From contig DATKQE010000085.1 in assembly GCA_035532935.1 (NCBI GenBank), positions 121,156 through 185,155 on the forward strand: 64,000 nucleotides of DNA, given 5' to 3'. Every line of letters starts with the position of its first letter. The first letter of the stretch is position 1. Below the pieces are notes generated by a model, which was given only the letters and a program-made list of their open reading frames with translations, had not been told where the DNA came from and searched no databases. This DNA comes from DATJLY01 sp035532935 (GTDB lineage: Bacteria > Pseudomonadota > Alphaproteobacteria > ATCC43930 > CGMCC-115725). Both the position numbers and the translations under genes were made by a program. This document shows, one piece after another, positions 48,686-57,764 of this stretch.

Positions 48686-49528
48686 ATGCGCATCATCGAT
48701 CTCCACTGCTATCCCAACACCGAGCCGTGGATCCGCTGCCAGGGTCCCTATGTCGAGGCGCTTGCGAAATACTGGAACCGGGCGTGGACCTGGAAGCAGG
48801 AAGACGAGGTGGTGGCGGAATTCGCCGCCGCCGGCGTCGAGGCGGTGCTGGTGGCGCTCGATCTCGAGACGACGACCGGCACGCCGCCCTGCAGCAACGA
48901 TTACGTCAAGTCCATGCAGCAGCGCCACCCCGACCGGATCATTCACGCCTGGGCCGCGGTCGATCCGTTCAAGGGCGAGATGGCGCGCGAGGAGGCGCGC
49001 AAGGCGATCCGCGAGCTCGGCATGCTCGGCTTCCACTTCCATCCGATCATGGGCCATTTCGCCGTCAACGACCGCCAGTTCTATCCGCTGTTCGAAGTGA
49101 TCAACGCGCTCAAGGTGCCGGTGATGATCGATGTCGGCACGACCGGCATGGGCGCCGGGATGCCGGGCGGGCTCGGCGCCAAGATCCGGCACGCGCATCC
49201 GGCGGCGATCGACGAGCTGGCGGCCGACTTTCCCGATCTCACCATCATCGCCGCGCATCCGGGCTGGCCGTGGGTCGACGAGATGACCGCCGTCGCTCTG
49301 CACAAGGGCAACGTCTTCTGGGAGATGTCCGGCTGGGCGCCGAAATATTTTCCGCCGCAGCTCAAGACCGACATCCGCGCGCGGCTCCAGGACAAGGTCA
49401 TGTTCGGCAGCGACTATCCGAGCATTCCCTACGAGCGGCTGTTCAAGGAATGGGCCGAGCTCGGCTACGGCGACGCCGTCATGGAGAAGATCTTCCATGC
49501 CAACGCCGAGCGGATTCTCGGCCTGTGA
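48686..49528 (+). CDS. Amidohydrolase-family protein (Amidohydrolase_2)
   Basis: A 280-residue metal-dependent TIM-barrel enzyme. The strand-1 motif is IIDLHCYP (residues 3-10), with the second His of HxH replaced by Tyr-Pro-type residues. The usual active-site blocks are GFHFHPIMG, IIAAHPGWPWVDEM and VMFGSDYPSIPYERL (catalytic Asp in FGSDYP). The family contains decarboxylases and lactonases for aromatics (such as gamma-resorcylate decarboxylase and ACMS decarboxylase). It begins eight bases after the ligase stop and likely acts on the activated or ring-modified acid. Confidence 0.88.
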   Translation: MRIIDLHCYPNTEPWIRCQGPYVEALAKYWNRAWTWKQEDEVVAEFAAAGVEAVLVALDLETTTGTPPCSNDYVKSMQQRHPDRIIHAWAAVDPFKGEMAREEARKAIRELGMLGFHFHPIMGHFAVNDRQFYPLFEVINALKVPVMIDVGTTGMGAGMPGGLGAKIRHAHPAAIDELAADFPDLTIIAAHPGWPWVDEMTAVALHKGNVFWEMSGWAPKYFPPQLKTDIRARLQDKVMFGSDYPSIPYERLFKEWAELGYGDAVMEKIFHANAERILGL

Positions 49529-49538
49529 CACCGCTTCC

Positions 49539-50516
49539 ATGACCAGCCTCCTGATCGTGCTGGCGATGCCCGAGGCGGTGGTCGCGCGCTATTACGACCG
49601 GCTCCGCGCCGCGTTTCCCGAGCTCGAGATCAATGCGGTCGATCACCGCGACAAGATCGGGCCCTATATCGGCCGCGCCGAGATTCTGCTGACCTTCGGC
49701 GCGATGATGCGCGACGACGTCTATCGTCAGGCGCCGCGTCTGCAATGGGTGCAAGCGCTGGGCACGGGCGTCGATCGCATCATCGACGCGCCCTCGCTGG
49801 GCCCCGCGGTGATCGTCACCAACATTCACGGCGTGCATGGGCCGCCGGTGGCCGAGGGCGCGGTCGCCGCGATGCTGGCGCTCGCACGGCAATTGCCGCG
49901 CTCGCTGCGCGCCCAGGAGCGCCGCGCCTGGGAGCGGTTTCCGGTCCGCCTGCTCGACGGCAAGACGGTGGCGGTGCTCGGGATCGGCGTGATCGCCGCG
50001 GCGCTGGGGCCGCGCTGCAAGGCGCTGGGCATGCGCGTCGTCGGCATCAGCTCGGCCCCGCGCGACGTGCCGGGCTTCGACCGCATCCATCCCCGCGCCG
50101 CGCTCATCGAGACGGTGCGGGATTGCGATTTTCTCGTGCTGCTCACGCCGCACACGGCGGCAACGCACCACATCGTCGACGCGGCGGTGCTCGCCGCGCT
50201 CAAGCCGGGATGCTGTCTCGTCAATCTCGCGCGCGGTGGGGTCGTCGACGAGGACGCGCTGGTGCGCGCGCTGGCCGAGGACCGGATTGCCGGTGCTGCG
50301 CTCGACGTGTTCAGCACCGAGCCGCTGCCGCAGGATCATCCGTTCTGGGCGATGAAGAACGTGATCATGACGCCGCATCTGGGCGGATTCTACGACGAGT
50401 ATCCCGAGCAGGTGCTGCCGGTGGTGGAGGAAAATATCCGCCGTTTCCTCGCCGGCGACCGCGCGCACATGATCAATATCGTGAGCCGCGCCGACGCGGC
50501 AGGGAAGGCGCCATGA
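49539..50516 (+). CDS. D-2-hydroxyacid dehydrogenase
   Basis: A 325-residue NAD-dependent reductase of the D-isomer 2-hydroxyacid dehydrogenase family. The nucleotide motif VLGIGVIAAALGPRCKALGMRV has Ala where the third Gly is usual. The catalytic residues are Arg in NLARGGVVDE, Glu in ALDVFSTEPLP and His in MTPHLGGFYDEYPEQ. It would reduce a 2-oxo acid or glyoxylate, or oxidise a 2-hydroxy acid. ATG 49539 follows the amidohydrolase stop by 10 bp. It shares an ATGA overlap with the M24 gene, so the two are coupled. Confidence 0.88.
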   Translation: MTSLLIVLAMPEAVVARYYDRLRAAFPELEINAVDHRDKIGPYIGRAEILLTFGAMMRDDVYRQAPRLQWVQALGTGVDRIIDAPSLGPAVIVTNIHGVHGPPVAEGAVAAMLALARQLPRSLRAQERRAWERFPVRLLDGKTVAVLGIGVIAAALGPRCKALGMRVVGISSAPRDVPGFDRIHPRAALIETVRDCDFLVLLTPHTAATHHIVDAAVLAALKPGCCLVNLARGGVVDEDALVRALAEDRIAGAALDVFSTEPLPQDHPFWAMKNVIMTPHLGGFYDEYPEQVLPVVEENIRRFLAGDRAHMINIVSRADAAGKAP

Positions 50517-51715
50517 CCGAGATCTCCGAACGCATCAACACCCCGATCTCGACCACCGAGCTGGAGCGGCGCTGGTCGCGCGTCCGCACCGCGATGGAGG
50601 CGCGGCGCATCGACGTGCTGCTGATGCAGAACAACAACGACTTCATGGGCGGCTATGTGAAATATTTCACCGACCTGCCCGCGACCAACGGCTATCCGGT
50701 CACGGTCGTGTTCCCGCGCGATGACGGCATGACGGTGGTAGGGCAGGGGCCGTTCGACATGGACCGCACGCTGCCACCCGAAGGCGACGGGCTGCGCCGC
50801 GGCGTGAAGCGGGTGCTGACGACGCCGAGCTATGCGTCGGCGCCCTATACCGCCGCCTATGACGCCGAGCTGGCCGAGAAGGGCCTCGAGCGTTTCTCCG
50901 GCGCCACCATCGGCCTCGTCGGCACCGCGACCTTGCCTGTCGCCATGCTCGATCACCTGCGCCGCGGGCGGCTTTCCAACGCAACTTTTGTCGATGCCTC
51001 GGATCTGGTCGATACGATCAAGGCGGTGAAGAGCGACGAGGAGATCGCCCTCATGCGCCGCACCGCCGCGATGCAGGATGCGTGCATGGCCGCGGCCTTC
51101 GCCGCCGTCGCACCCGGCAGGAAGGATATCGAGATCGCCGCCATCGCCGAGCAGGTCGGGCACAGCCACGGCAGCGAGCAGGGCCTGTTCATGGCCGCAT
51201 CGGGCCCGGTCGGCACCGCCGCGGTGATGAGCAACCGCCACAGCCAGGGCCGCGTCATCCGCGAGGGCGACCAGTTCACGCTCCTGGTCGAGAGCAACGG
51301 CCCCGGCGGCTTCTATACCGAACTCGGCCGCACCTGCGTCCTCGGCAAGGCCTCGCAGGAGATGAAGGACGAGTTCGCCTTCGTGCTCGAGGCACGCCGC
51401 TTCACGCTCGAGCGCATGAAGCCGGGCGCCTCGTGCAAGCAGATCTGGGACGAATTCAACGCCTTCATGCGCGCCCGCCAGCGCCCCGAGGAGCGTCGGC
51501 TCTACTGCCACGGCCAGGGCTACGACATGGTCGAGCGCCCGCTCGTGCGCTTCGACGAGACGATGCCGATCGGCGCCAACATGGTGTTCTCGTGCCATCC
51601 CACCTATGTCACCGAGCGGACCTATAGCTGGGCCTGCGACAATTACCTGGTGGGCGCGCACGGCATCACCGAACGCCTGCACCAATTCCCCGAGACGATC
51701 ACGGAACTGGGCTGA
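50513..51715 (+). CDS. M24-fold (creatinase/aminopeptidase P-like) protein with altered metal site
   Basis: A 400-residue protein of the creatinase/prolidase (pita-bread) fold. The N-terminal creatinase domain (about 1-180) includes DVLLMQNNNDFMGGYVKYFTD. The C-terminal M24 domain starts near IAAIAEQVGHSHGSEQ. In classical M24 peptidases five ligands are conserved. Here the first two are Glu, not Asp (LLVESNGPGGFYTELGRTC), and the final Glu region reads TYSWACDNYLV. The His of CHGQGYDMVERP is kept. So it may be metal-free like creatinase, whose catalytic His suffices. It is coupled to the preceding dehydrogenase gene. Confidence 0.8.
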   Translation: MTEISERINTPISTTELERRWSRVRTAMEARRIDVLLMQNNNDFMGGYVKYFTDLPATNGYPVTVVFPRDDGMTVVGQGPFDMDRTLPPEGDGLRRGVKRVLTTPSYASAPYTAAYDAELAEKGLERFSGATIGLVGTATLPVAMLDHLRRGRLSNATFVDASDLVDTIKAVKSDEEIALMRRTAAMQDACMAAAFAAVAPGRKDIEIAAIAEQVGHSHGSEQGLFMAASGPVGTAAVMSNRHSQGRVIREGDQFTLLVESNGPGGFYTELGRTCVLGKASQEMKDEFAFVLEARRFTLERMKPGASCKQIWDEFNAFMRARQRPEERRLYCHGQGYDMVERPLVRFDETMPIGANMVFSCHPTYVTERTYSWACDNYLVGAHGITERLHQFPETITELG

Positions 51716-51757
51716 GGCGGCGCTGGCCGTTGGCGGCCGCGCCGCGCACCCCAGCGA

Positions 51758-52786
51758 CTACTGAAATATCTCCGCGAATTTCTCCTTTACCTTGACGGCG
51801 TCCTTTTCGATCGCGGCGTAATCGACCGGCATCAGCTTGAGGTCGGCGAGCTTGGGATTGCCGGCGGGCGGGGGGATATCGGCGCGCGCGGCGTAGTTGC
51901 CCTTTTTCGGGAACAGGTTCTGCACCTCGTCGCCGATCATGAACTGGGCGAAGGCCTTGGCTGCGTTGGGATGGGCCGCGCCCTTGATGATCGCCGTCGG
52001 CGCCGGGATGGCGAAGGCGCCTTCGCTCGGATAGATCGTGACGATGTTGTGGCCGGCCTTGCGGTCGGCGTCGGCGTAGTTGTCGGCCTCCTCGGCGGCG
52101 ATTGGCCGCTCGCCGCGGCTCACCATGTCCTCGACCTGCTGGTGGCTCTGGACGATCATGATGTCGTTGCGCTCCAATCCCTTGTAGAAGCCCCAGCCGA
52201 GCTTCTGCGACAGCGTCGCCACGCAGATGAGCTGCAGCGCGGTGAAGGAGGGATCGGGCATCACCAGCATGCCCTTGTATTGCGGCTTGGTGAGATCGCT
52301 CCAGGTCTTGGGCCGCGCCGCCGGCGGCACCTTGTCGCCCAGCACCGCGATCGCCAGCACGTTGAGCCGCTGCGCGATGGTGCGGCCTTCGGGATCCTTC
52401 ACCTCGGCCGGGATCTTGTCGAAGTTCACGGGTTTGAACGGCACGAACGTGCCGGCGGCGGCGAGCTTCGCCATCGCCGCCGGGTCCGAGGTGGTGAGCA
52501 CGTCGGCTTCCACCCGCCCCGCCGCGTTCTCCTCCATGAAGCGGCGCAGCACCGCCTCGCCGCCGCTGCGGAACAGCTCGACCTTGATGCCGGTCTTGGC
52601 CTGGAACAGATCGGCGATCTTTTGCGCCGTGGCGATCGGCGCCGACGTGTACCAGCTCACGCTGCCCTCGCGCTTGGCGGCGGCCATGTCGACCGGATCG
52701 GGCGTGAACGCCAATGCGCCGGGCACGGCCAGCGCAAGCCACGCGATCGCTGCCAGCGCCGCCGTCTTATGTCTTAAGCGGATCAT
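51758..52786 (-). CDS. ABC transporter substrate-binding protein (Fe3+/Fbp-type)
   Basis: A 342-residue periplasmic binding protein. A signal peptide (residues 1-26, ending ALA) precedes REGSVSWYTSAPIATAQKIADLFQAKTGIKVELFRSGG, the typical N-lobe of FbpA-like iron or polyamine/small-acid proteins. Later blocks are RPKTWSDLTKPQYKGMLVMPDP and GAAHPNAAKAFAQFMIGDEVQNLF. Two Tyr residues that bind iron in FbpA are not visible near the end, so the ligand may be an organic anion. It is last in a minus-strand operon after the hydrolase, ATPase and permease. Confidence 0.88.
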   Translation of the reverse strand: MIRLRHKTAALAAIAWLALAVPGALAFTPDPVDMAAAKREGSVSWYTSAPIATAQKIADLFQAKTGIKVELFRSGGEAVLRRFMEENAAGRVEADVLTTSDPAAMAKLAAAGTFVPFKPVNFDKIPAEVKDPEGRTIAQRLNVLAIAVLGDKVPPAARPKTWSDLTKPQYKGMLVMPDPSFTALQLICVATLSQKLGWGFYKGLERNDIMIVQSHQQVEDMVSRGERPIAAEEADNYADADRKAGHNIVTIYPSEGAFAIPAPTAIIKGAAHPNAAKAFAQFMIGDEVQNLFPKKGNYAARADIPPPAGNPKLADLKLMPVDYAAIEKDAVKVKEKFAEIFQ

Positions 52787-52798
52787 GTTCCCTCCCTG

Positions 52799-53722
52799 TC
52801 ATGCGCCGTGGCTCGGGCCGCGATAGACCGGGTCCGGCTGTGTGAAGAAAGAATAGAGAATGTGATAGGCGATGGCGTGGTTCTTCTGCTGGAACGAGGC
52901 ATGGGCGATGCCCGGCATGATCGCGAACTGCTTGTCGGGGTTCGGCAGCAGGGTGAAGAACTCGATGAGATCGGCAAAGCCCGCGATGCCGTCGTATTCG
53001 CCGCGCATGATGATCGTCGGCGCCGTGATCTTGCGCGGGTCGCAGACCGGCAGATTGGCGCACATGTCGACATAGGTGCCGGTCGGCACCGAGTCGTCGA
53101 GCGCCAGGATCTGGTCGGCGAAGGGCTCGATCAGGGTCTCGTCGCCGGTGCCGGGATGGTCGCGGGTGAAGATGCTGCGCACGAAGGCGCGGTCGATCGG
53201 GCGGCGGTTGCTGGCGCGGTACTCGGGCAGGCGCTTCGCACGCTCGGCGAGCGTCGGGCTGCCTTTGCCGGTCCACACGAACGCGTCGAGCGCGAGGCGC
53301 TTGACGCGCTCGGGATGGCGCTGGGCGAACAGTGCGGCGCGCAACGCCCCCGACGAGATGCCGTGGACGAGGAGCGGGCCGCAATGCCGCGTCTTTTCGA
53401 TATAGTCGGTCGCGGCGGCAAGGTCGTCGGCGCCGTTGGCGATGTCGCAGTTGATGGGGCGGTGCTTGTCGGAGCGCCCATAGCCCTCCATGTCGACGCA
53501 CCACGTGTCGAACCCGCGCCGGGCGAACCATTCCATGACCGATGCGTCGTCCCGCCCGGGCACCTGGAGATCGCAGGTCGGCTGCGATGCCATCGACGAG
53601 CCGTGCACGAACAGCAGCGTGCCGCGCGGCGGGCCCGAGACCGCGCGCTTCTCCCACAGGAAGAGCCGCACGTCGCCCTTCTTCGTCCAATGCTCCTGTC
53701 CCGTCACCTTCGCTTCGGTCAT
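52799..53722 (-). CDS. Alpha/beta hydrolase inside an ABC-transporter operon
   Basis: A 307-residue hydrolase with the oxyanion motif FVHGSSM, the nucleophile elbow HGISSGALRA, a GEYDGIAG acid and a GIAHASFQQKNH base (His near 277). No signal peptide. It sits between the ATPase and the binding protein of an Fbp-type importer; the start overlaps the ATPase stop by four bases (ATGA). It may hydrolyse the imported compound, for example an ester or amide. The size fits serine esterases and C-C hydrolases. Confidence 0.87.
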   Translation of the reverse strand: MTEAKVTGQEHWTKKGDVRLFLWEKRAVSGPPRGTLLFVHGSSMASQPTCDLQVPGRDDASVMEWFARRGFDTWCVDMEGYGRSDKHRPINCDIANGADDLAAATDYIEKTRHCGPLLVHGISSGALRAALFAQRHPERVKRLALDAFVWTGKGSPTLAERAKRLPEYRASNRRPIDRAFVRSIFTRDHPGTGDETLIEPFADQILALDDSVPTGTYVDMCANLPVCDPRKITAPTIIMRGEYDGIAGFADLIEFFTLLPNPDKQFAIMPGIAHASFQQKNHAIAYHILYSFFTQPDPVYRGPSHGA

Positions 53723-54807
53723 GGTGTCTCCTCCGTGCCTTCATCGGTGAATAGGTTGCATGAAGCGGCATCGACGGCGATCGCAACGGTCGCGCCGATG
53801 CGGAAATCGGCCTCCGCCGGCGCCTGGACCCGGAGCCGCGTGCCGTCCGCGAGCGCGATGCGGTATTCGCTGAGATTGCCGAGATAGACCTGCTCCTCGA
53901 CGCAGCCCTCGACCGCGTCGGCCGCGCCGGCCATGGCGAGCGCGACCGCCTCGGGCCGCACGCCGAGCACGACCCGCGCGCCGTCGGTGACGCCCGAAGG
54001 CAAGGCGAGGCGCAGGCGCAGCGGCCCGGCCTCGACCACGGCCGAGCCGCCCGCCGCCGCGGCGATCCGCGCCGGCAGCAGATTGATCAGGCCCATGAAA
54101 TCGGCCACCGTCCGGTTCGCCGGCCGGCCATAGATCTCGCGCGGCGTGCCGAATTGCATGAGGCGCCCGCGATGCATCACCGCGATCTGGTCCGACAGCG
54201 CCATCGCCTCGGCCTGGTCGTGGGTGACATAGACGAAGGTGATGCCGGTGCGGCGCTGCAACGCTTTCAATTCGCTGCGCATGCGCTCGCGCAGCTTGGC
54301 GTCGAGATTGGACAGCGGCTCGTCGAGCAGCAGGATGTCCGGCTCCACGACGAGGCTGCGCGCGAGCGCCACGCGCTGCTGTTGGCCGCCCGAGAGCGAT
54401 GCCGGATAGCGGTCTCCCAGGCCCGCGAGATTGACCAGCGCCAGCATGCGCTCGACCCGCTGCCGCGCCTCCTGCCGCGGCATGCGGCGCAGCTTGAGGC
54501 CGAAGACCACGTTCTCGTACACCGTCTTGTGCGGCCAGACTGCATAGTTCTGGAACACCATGCCCATGCCGCGATGCTCCGGCGGCACGACCGATTGCGG
54601 CGAGGACAAGACGCGGCCGCCCACGTCGATGCTGCCGGCATCGGGACGCAGATAGCCGGCGATGAGCCGCAGCGTCGTCGTCTTGCCGCATCCCGACGGG
54701 CCAAGCAGCGTCACGAACTGGTTCGCGGCAATGGCGAGGGTGAGGTCGGTGACGGCGGCGGCGCCGTCATAGCGCTTGCTCAGCCCGTCGATGCGGATGG
54801 CCGTCAT
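53719..54807 (-). CDS. ABC transporter ATP-binding protein (FbpC/PotA/UgpC type)
   Basis: A 362-residue ATPase with Walker A GPSGCGKTT near residue 37, signature LSGGQ near 137, Walker B DILLLDEP and the switch His in VTHDQAEAM. The C-terminal 120 residues form the TOBE-like regulatory domain common to importer ATPases for iron, polyamines and sugars. It overlaps the permease stop by one base and the hydrolase start by four. It works with the permease at 54807-56483 and the binding protein at 51758. Confidence 0.92.
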   Translation of the reverse strand: MTAIRIDGLSKRYDGAAAVTDLTLAIAANQFVTLLGPSGCGKTTTLRLIAGYLRPDAGSIDVGGRVLSSPQSVVPPEHRGMGMVFQNYAVWPHKTVYENVVFGLKLRRMPRQEARQRVERMLALVNLAGLGDRYPASLSGGQQQRVALARSLVVEPDILLLDEPLSNLDAKLRERMRSELKALQRRTGITFVYVTHDQAEAMALSDQIAVMHRGRLMQFGTPREIYGRPANRTVADFMGLINLLPARIAAAAGGSAVVEAGPLRLRLALPSGVTDGARVVLGVRPEAVALAMAGAADAVEGCVEEQVYLGNLSEYRIALADGTRLRVQAPAEADFRIGATVAIAVDAASCNLFTDEGTEETP

Positions 54808-56483
54808 CAGCCGCTCACCCCGGCGCGCTCGGCAGCGCCGCCGCCCCCGATCCGGTTCGCGAGCAGGATCGCCGCGCCGATGATCACCATGTTGATGATG
54901 GCGAGCGCCGCGACCGCCTCGAGCGCGCCGGTCTCGTAAAGATTGTAGACCGCGACCGCCAGCGTGATCGAGTTCGAGCTGAACAGCAGGATCGAGGCGG
55001 ACAATTCCTGGATCGCCGGCACGAAGATCAGGAGCCAGCCGGCGAACAGCCCCGGCCGGATCAGCGGCAGCGTGATCTCGGTGAGCGTGCGCCCCCAGCC
55101 GGCGCCGAGACAGCGCGCGCTCTCCTCGAGCGACGGATCGACCTGCCGCAGCGCCGCGTTGGCGGCGCGCACGCCGAGCGGCAAATAGCGCGCCCAATAG
55201 GCCAGGAGCAGGATGGCGAGCGTGCCATAGAGCGGCACCGGCATTCTGAGCCAGAATTCGATCAGCGCCACCGCCATGACGATGCCCGGCAGGCCCAACG
55301 GCACCAGCGCGACGTAATCGAGGAAGCGCCGCCCGGGCGTCTCGGTGCGGAGATCGATCCAGCCGACCACGGCGCCGAGCAGCGCCGCCAGCGTCGCCGC
55401 CGCCGCGGCGAGGATGAGGCTGTTGACGATCGCGCGCCGCGTCGGGTCGTAGTCGAACAGCACGAAATGATAGTTCGCGAACGTGAGATTGCGCCAGAAC
55501 GCGAGGCCCCAGGACTTGCTCAGCGACACGGCGAGGAGCGCCCCATAGGGCAGCAGCACCGCGGCCACGAACACGACGACGACGAAGCCCAGCACCACCC
55601 AGCGCAGCGCGCCGAGCCGCATCGGCGCCGCGTTGACGCCCTTGCCCGCCAGCGTGATATAGGAGCGCCGCGCGAGATAGGCGCGCTGGAGCGTGAGCGC
55701 GCCGACCGTGATCGCGACGAACACCAGCGACAGCGCCGAGGCGATCCCGTATTGCGGCGGGTAATCGAACAGCGCGTAGATGCGCGTCGGCAGGGTGAAG
55801 ATCCGCGCCGGCATCCCGACGATCGCCTGCGAGCCGAACAGCGCGATGGCGTTGACGAAGGCGATGAGCGCCCCGGACAGGATCGCCGGCGCCACCAGCG
55901 GCATGGTCACGAACAGCGCCGTCCTGATCCGCCCCGCGCCGAGGATCTCGGCGGATTCCTCATAGCCGGCATCGACCGAGCGCAGCGCGCTCGCCACCAG
56001 GAGATAGACGAAGGGATAGGTGTGCGGCACCGTCACCACGACGAGGCCGGCCATCGAGAAGATGTTGAAGGTCAAGGCCGGCGCGTCGAGCACGTTGCGC
56101 ATGAAGTCGTTGATGATGCCGGCATTGGGCCCGAACAGGTTGACATAGGCGATGGCGAGGAGAAAGGGCGGCGACAGATAGGACAAGGTCGCGGTGAGAC
56201 GGACGAAACCCTTGGCCGGCAGATCGGTCCGGCTGACCGCCCAGGCGAGCGGCACGCCGATCAGGACGCTGATGAGCGCGGTCCACGAGCCGAGAATGAG
56301 GGAATTGAGCAGCGCCTCGAGATAGAGCCGGTGCGAGAAGGCGCGGGCGAAATGCCCGAGCGTCAGGCCGGCGCTGCCGGCGAAGCTGCTCCAGAGCAGC
56401 GTCAGCACCGGCAACAAGATCAGGATGACGAGCGCCAGAATGGCGCCCGCCATCACCACGTGATCGGGTTTGAGCCGCCGCAC
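54807..56483 (-). CDS. ABC transporter permease, fused two-domain Fbp type
   Basis: A 558-residue inner-membrane permease made of two BPD_transp_1 halves, as in FbpB-type iron or thiamin permeases. About 12 transmembrane helices; the two EAA loops are near residues 175-205 (ESAEILGAGRIRTALFVTMPLV) and 450-480 (ESARCLGAGWGRTLTEITLPLI). Start ATG 56483 is 15 bp from the end of the aldo/keto reductase gene, which is read first on this strand. The operon order is permease, ATPase, hydrolase, binding protein. Confidence 0.92.
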   Translation of the reverse strand: MRRLKPDHVVMAGAILALVILILLPVLTLLWSSFAGSAGLTLGHFARAFSHRLYLEALLNSLILGSWTALISVLIGVPLAWAVSRTDLPAKGFVRLTATLSYLSPPFLLAIAYVNLFGPNAGIINDFMRNVLDAPALTFNIFSMAGLVVVTVPHTYPFVYLLVASALRSVDAGYEESAEILGAGRIRTALFVTMPLVAPAILSGALIAFVNAIALFGSQAIVGMPARIFTLPTRIYALFDYPPQYGIASALSLVFVAITVGALTLQRAYLARRSYITLAGKGVNAAPMRLGALRWVVLGFVVVVFVAAVLLPYGALLAVSLSKSWGLAFWRNLTFANYHFVLFDYDPTRRAIVNSLILAAAAATLAALLGAVVGWIDLRTETPGRRFLDYVALVPLGLPGIVMAVALIEFWLRMPVPLYGTLAILLLAYWARYLPLGVRAANAALRQVDPSLEESARCLGAGWGRTLTEITLPLIRPGLFAGWLLIFVPAIQELSASILLFSSNSITLAVAVYNLYETGALEAVAALAIINMVIIGAAILLANRIGGGGAAERAGVSG

Positions 56484-56498
56484 GGCGTCAAGCGCAGG

Positions 56499-57476
56499 TC
56501 AAATGCCCAAGCGCTTGAGCTGTGCCTCGGGATAGCGCGGACCGGCGGTGACGCCGCGCGGGAAGGCGCGGTCGAGCGCCGCAAGCGTCTCGGGCGCCGG
56601 CGTCAGATCGGCGGCGGCGGCGTTCTCCTCGAGCCAGCGCCGCTGCTTCATGCCCGGTAGCGGCACGATGAAATCGCGCCGGCTCAAGAGCCAGGCCAGC
56701 GCAAGCTGCGCCGGGGTGCAGCCCTCCTTCGCCGCCAGCGTCCGCAGCGGGTCGAGCAGCCGCGTATTGCGCTGCATGTTCTCGGGGAAGAAGCGCGGGT
56801 GCTCGCGCCGGCGATCCTTGGGACCGAGCGTCTCCTCGTTGACCGTCCCGGTGAGGAAGCCGCGCCCGAGCGGGGCATAGGCGATGTAGCCGATGCCGAG
56901 TTCGGCGCAGGTGTCGAGGAGTTCGTCCTCCGCATCGCGCGTCCACAGCGAATATTCGGTCTGAAGCGCCGCCATGGGATGGGTCGCGTGGGCGCGCCGG
57001 ACGGTCGCGGGCGCCGCCTCGGACAGGCCGAGATGGCGGATCTTGCCGTCCTCCTTGAGCCGCGTCATCGCGCCTACCGTGTCCTCGATCGGCACGGTGG
57101 CATCGATGCGGTGGATGAAATAGAGATCGATGCAGTCGACCCCGAGCCGCTTCAGGCTGGCCTCGCAGGCGGTGCGCACGTATTCGGGCCGCCCGCTGAC
57201 CTCGCCCGAGCCGTCGGGGCGGCGGATCTGGCCGAATTTGCTGGCAAGCACGATCTTGTTGCGCACGCCCTTGATGGCCCGGCCCACCAACTCCTCGTTG
57301 CGGCCGTTGTTGTAGGCGTCGGAGGTGTCGATCAAGTCGATGCCGAGTTCGACCGCGCGATGGACCGTGGCAAGCGCCTCGGGCTCGCTCGGCTCGCCGT
57401 AGATCGGCGTCATGCTCATGCAACCGAGGCCAATCGCCGAAACCTCGAGTCCGCCCAGTGCGCGGCGCTTCATCAC
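56499..57476 (-). CDS. Aldo/keto reductase
   Basis: A 325-residue NADPH-dependent oxidoreductase of the AKR superfamily (Tas/AKR13-like). The catalytic Asp and Tyr are in DLIDTSDAYNNGRNE, Lys in ASKFGQ and His in FIHRID. The C-terminal IVPLPGMKQRRWLEENAAAA replaces the usual IPGT-type phosphate loop, with the Arg/Lys residues in place. Start at 57476 has GGGAGGGCGGGTG upstream; a second ATG one codon later is possible. It lies upstream of the importer operon on the same strand, so cotranscription is possible (15 bp to the permease start). Confidence 0.9.
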   Translation of the reverse strand: MMKRRALGGLEVSAIGLGCMSMTPIYGEPSEPEALATVHRAVELGIDLIDTSDAYNNGRNEELVGRAIKGVRNKIVLASKFGQIRRPDGSGEVSGRPEYVRTACEASLKRLGVDCIDLYFIHRIDATVPIEDTVGAMTRLKEDGKIRHLGLSEAAPATVRRAHATHPMAALQTEYSLWTRDAEDELLDTCAELGIGYIAYAPLGRGFLTGTVNEETLGPKDRRREHPRFFPENMQRNTRLLDPLRTLAAKEGCTPAQLALAWLLSRRDFIVPLPGMKQRRWLEENAAAADLTPAPETLAALDRAFPRGVTAGPRYPEAQLKRLGI

Positions 57477-57598
57477 CCGCCCTCCCGTCGTTGCCGGTTA
57501 TGGCCGTGCATCATTTTGTCGCATCGGTCTTTAGTCGTCGCTCCTCCCGGGGTCAAGCGACGCCGCCCGGCCAATTCTCGAGGCCATCTGCAATGCGT

Positions 57599-57632
57599 CC
57601 TCGCCCTGAGCCTGGTCGAAGGGCGCAGGATG
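57599..57632. repeat. Interspersed repeat, copy B (inverted half)
   Basis: About 34 bp whose reverse complement matches the left half of copies A and C (CATCCTGCGCCCTTCGAC and GCTCAGGGCGAGG). It lies in the 288-bp gap between the divergent aldo/keto reductase and MarR genes. The right half is absent, so it looks like a truncated element. Confidence 0.75.
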
Positions 57633-57728
57633 CAAGGGCATCGCCATCTGCGATTCCCCCGTTAACGACCGTTAGTCACGTTACATCCGGTGCATCGTGC
57701 ATTCATGATTCGCATAGCTGCCATGAGC

Positions 57729-57757
57729 TTGCTGATAATAAGCTGGCTTATTATATT
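57729..57757 (+). promoter_or_regulatory. Promoter of the marR-emrAB operon with palindrome in the spacer
   Basis: TTGCTG at 57729-57734 (minus 35) and TATATT at 57752-57757 (minus 10) are 17 bp apart. The perfect palindrome ATAATAAGC-TG-GCTTATTAT at 57735-57754 fills the spacer. The predicted start of transcription is close to 57765, the first base of the MarR start codon, so the mRNA may be leaderless. Strongly AT-rich against the GC-rich genome. MarR-type repressors bind such palindromes. Confidence 0.75.
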
Positions 57758-57764
57758 CGTGCTC

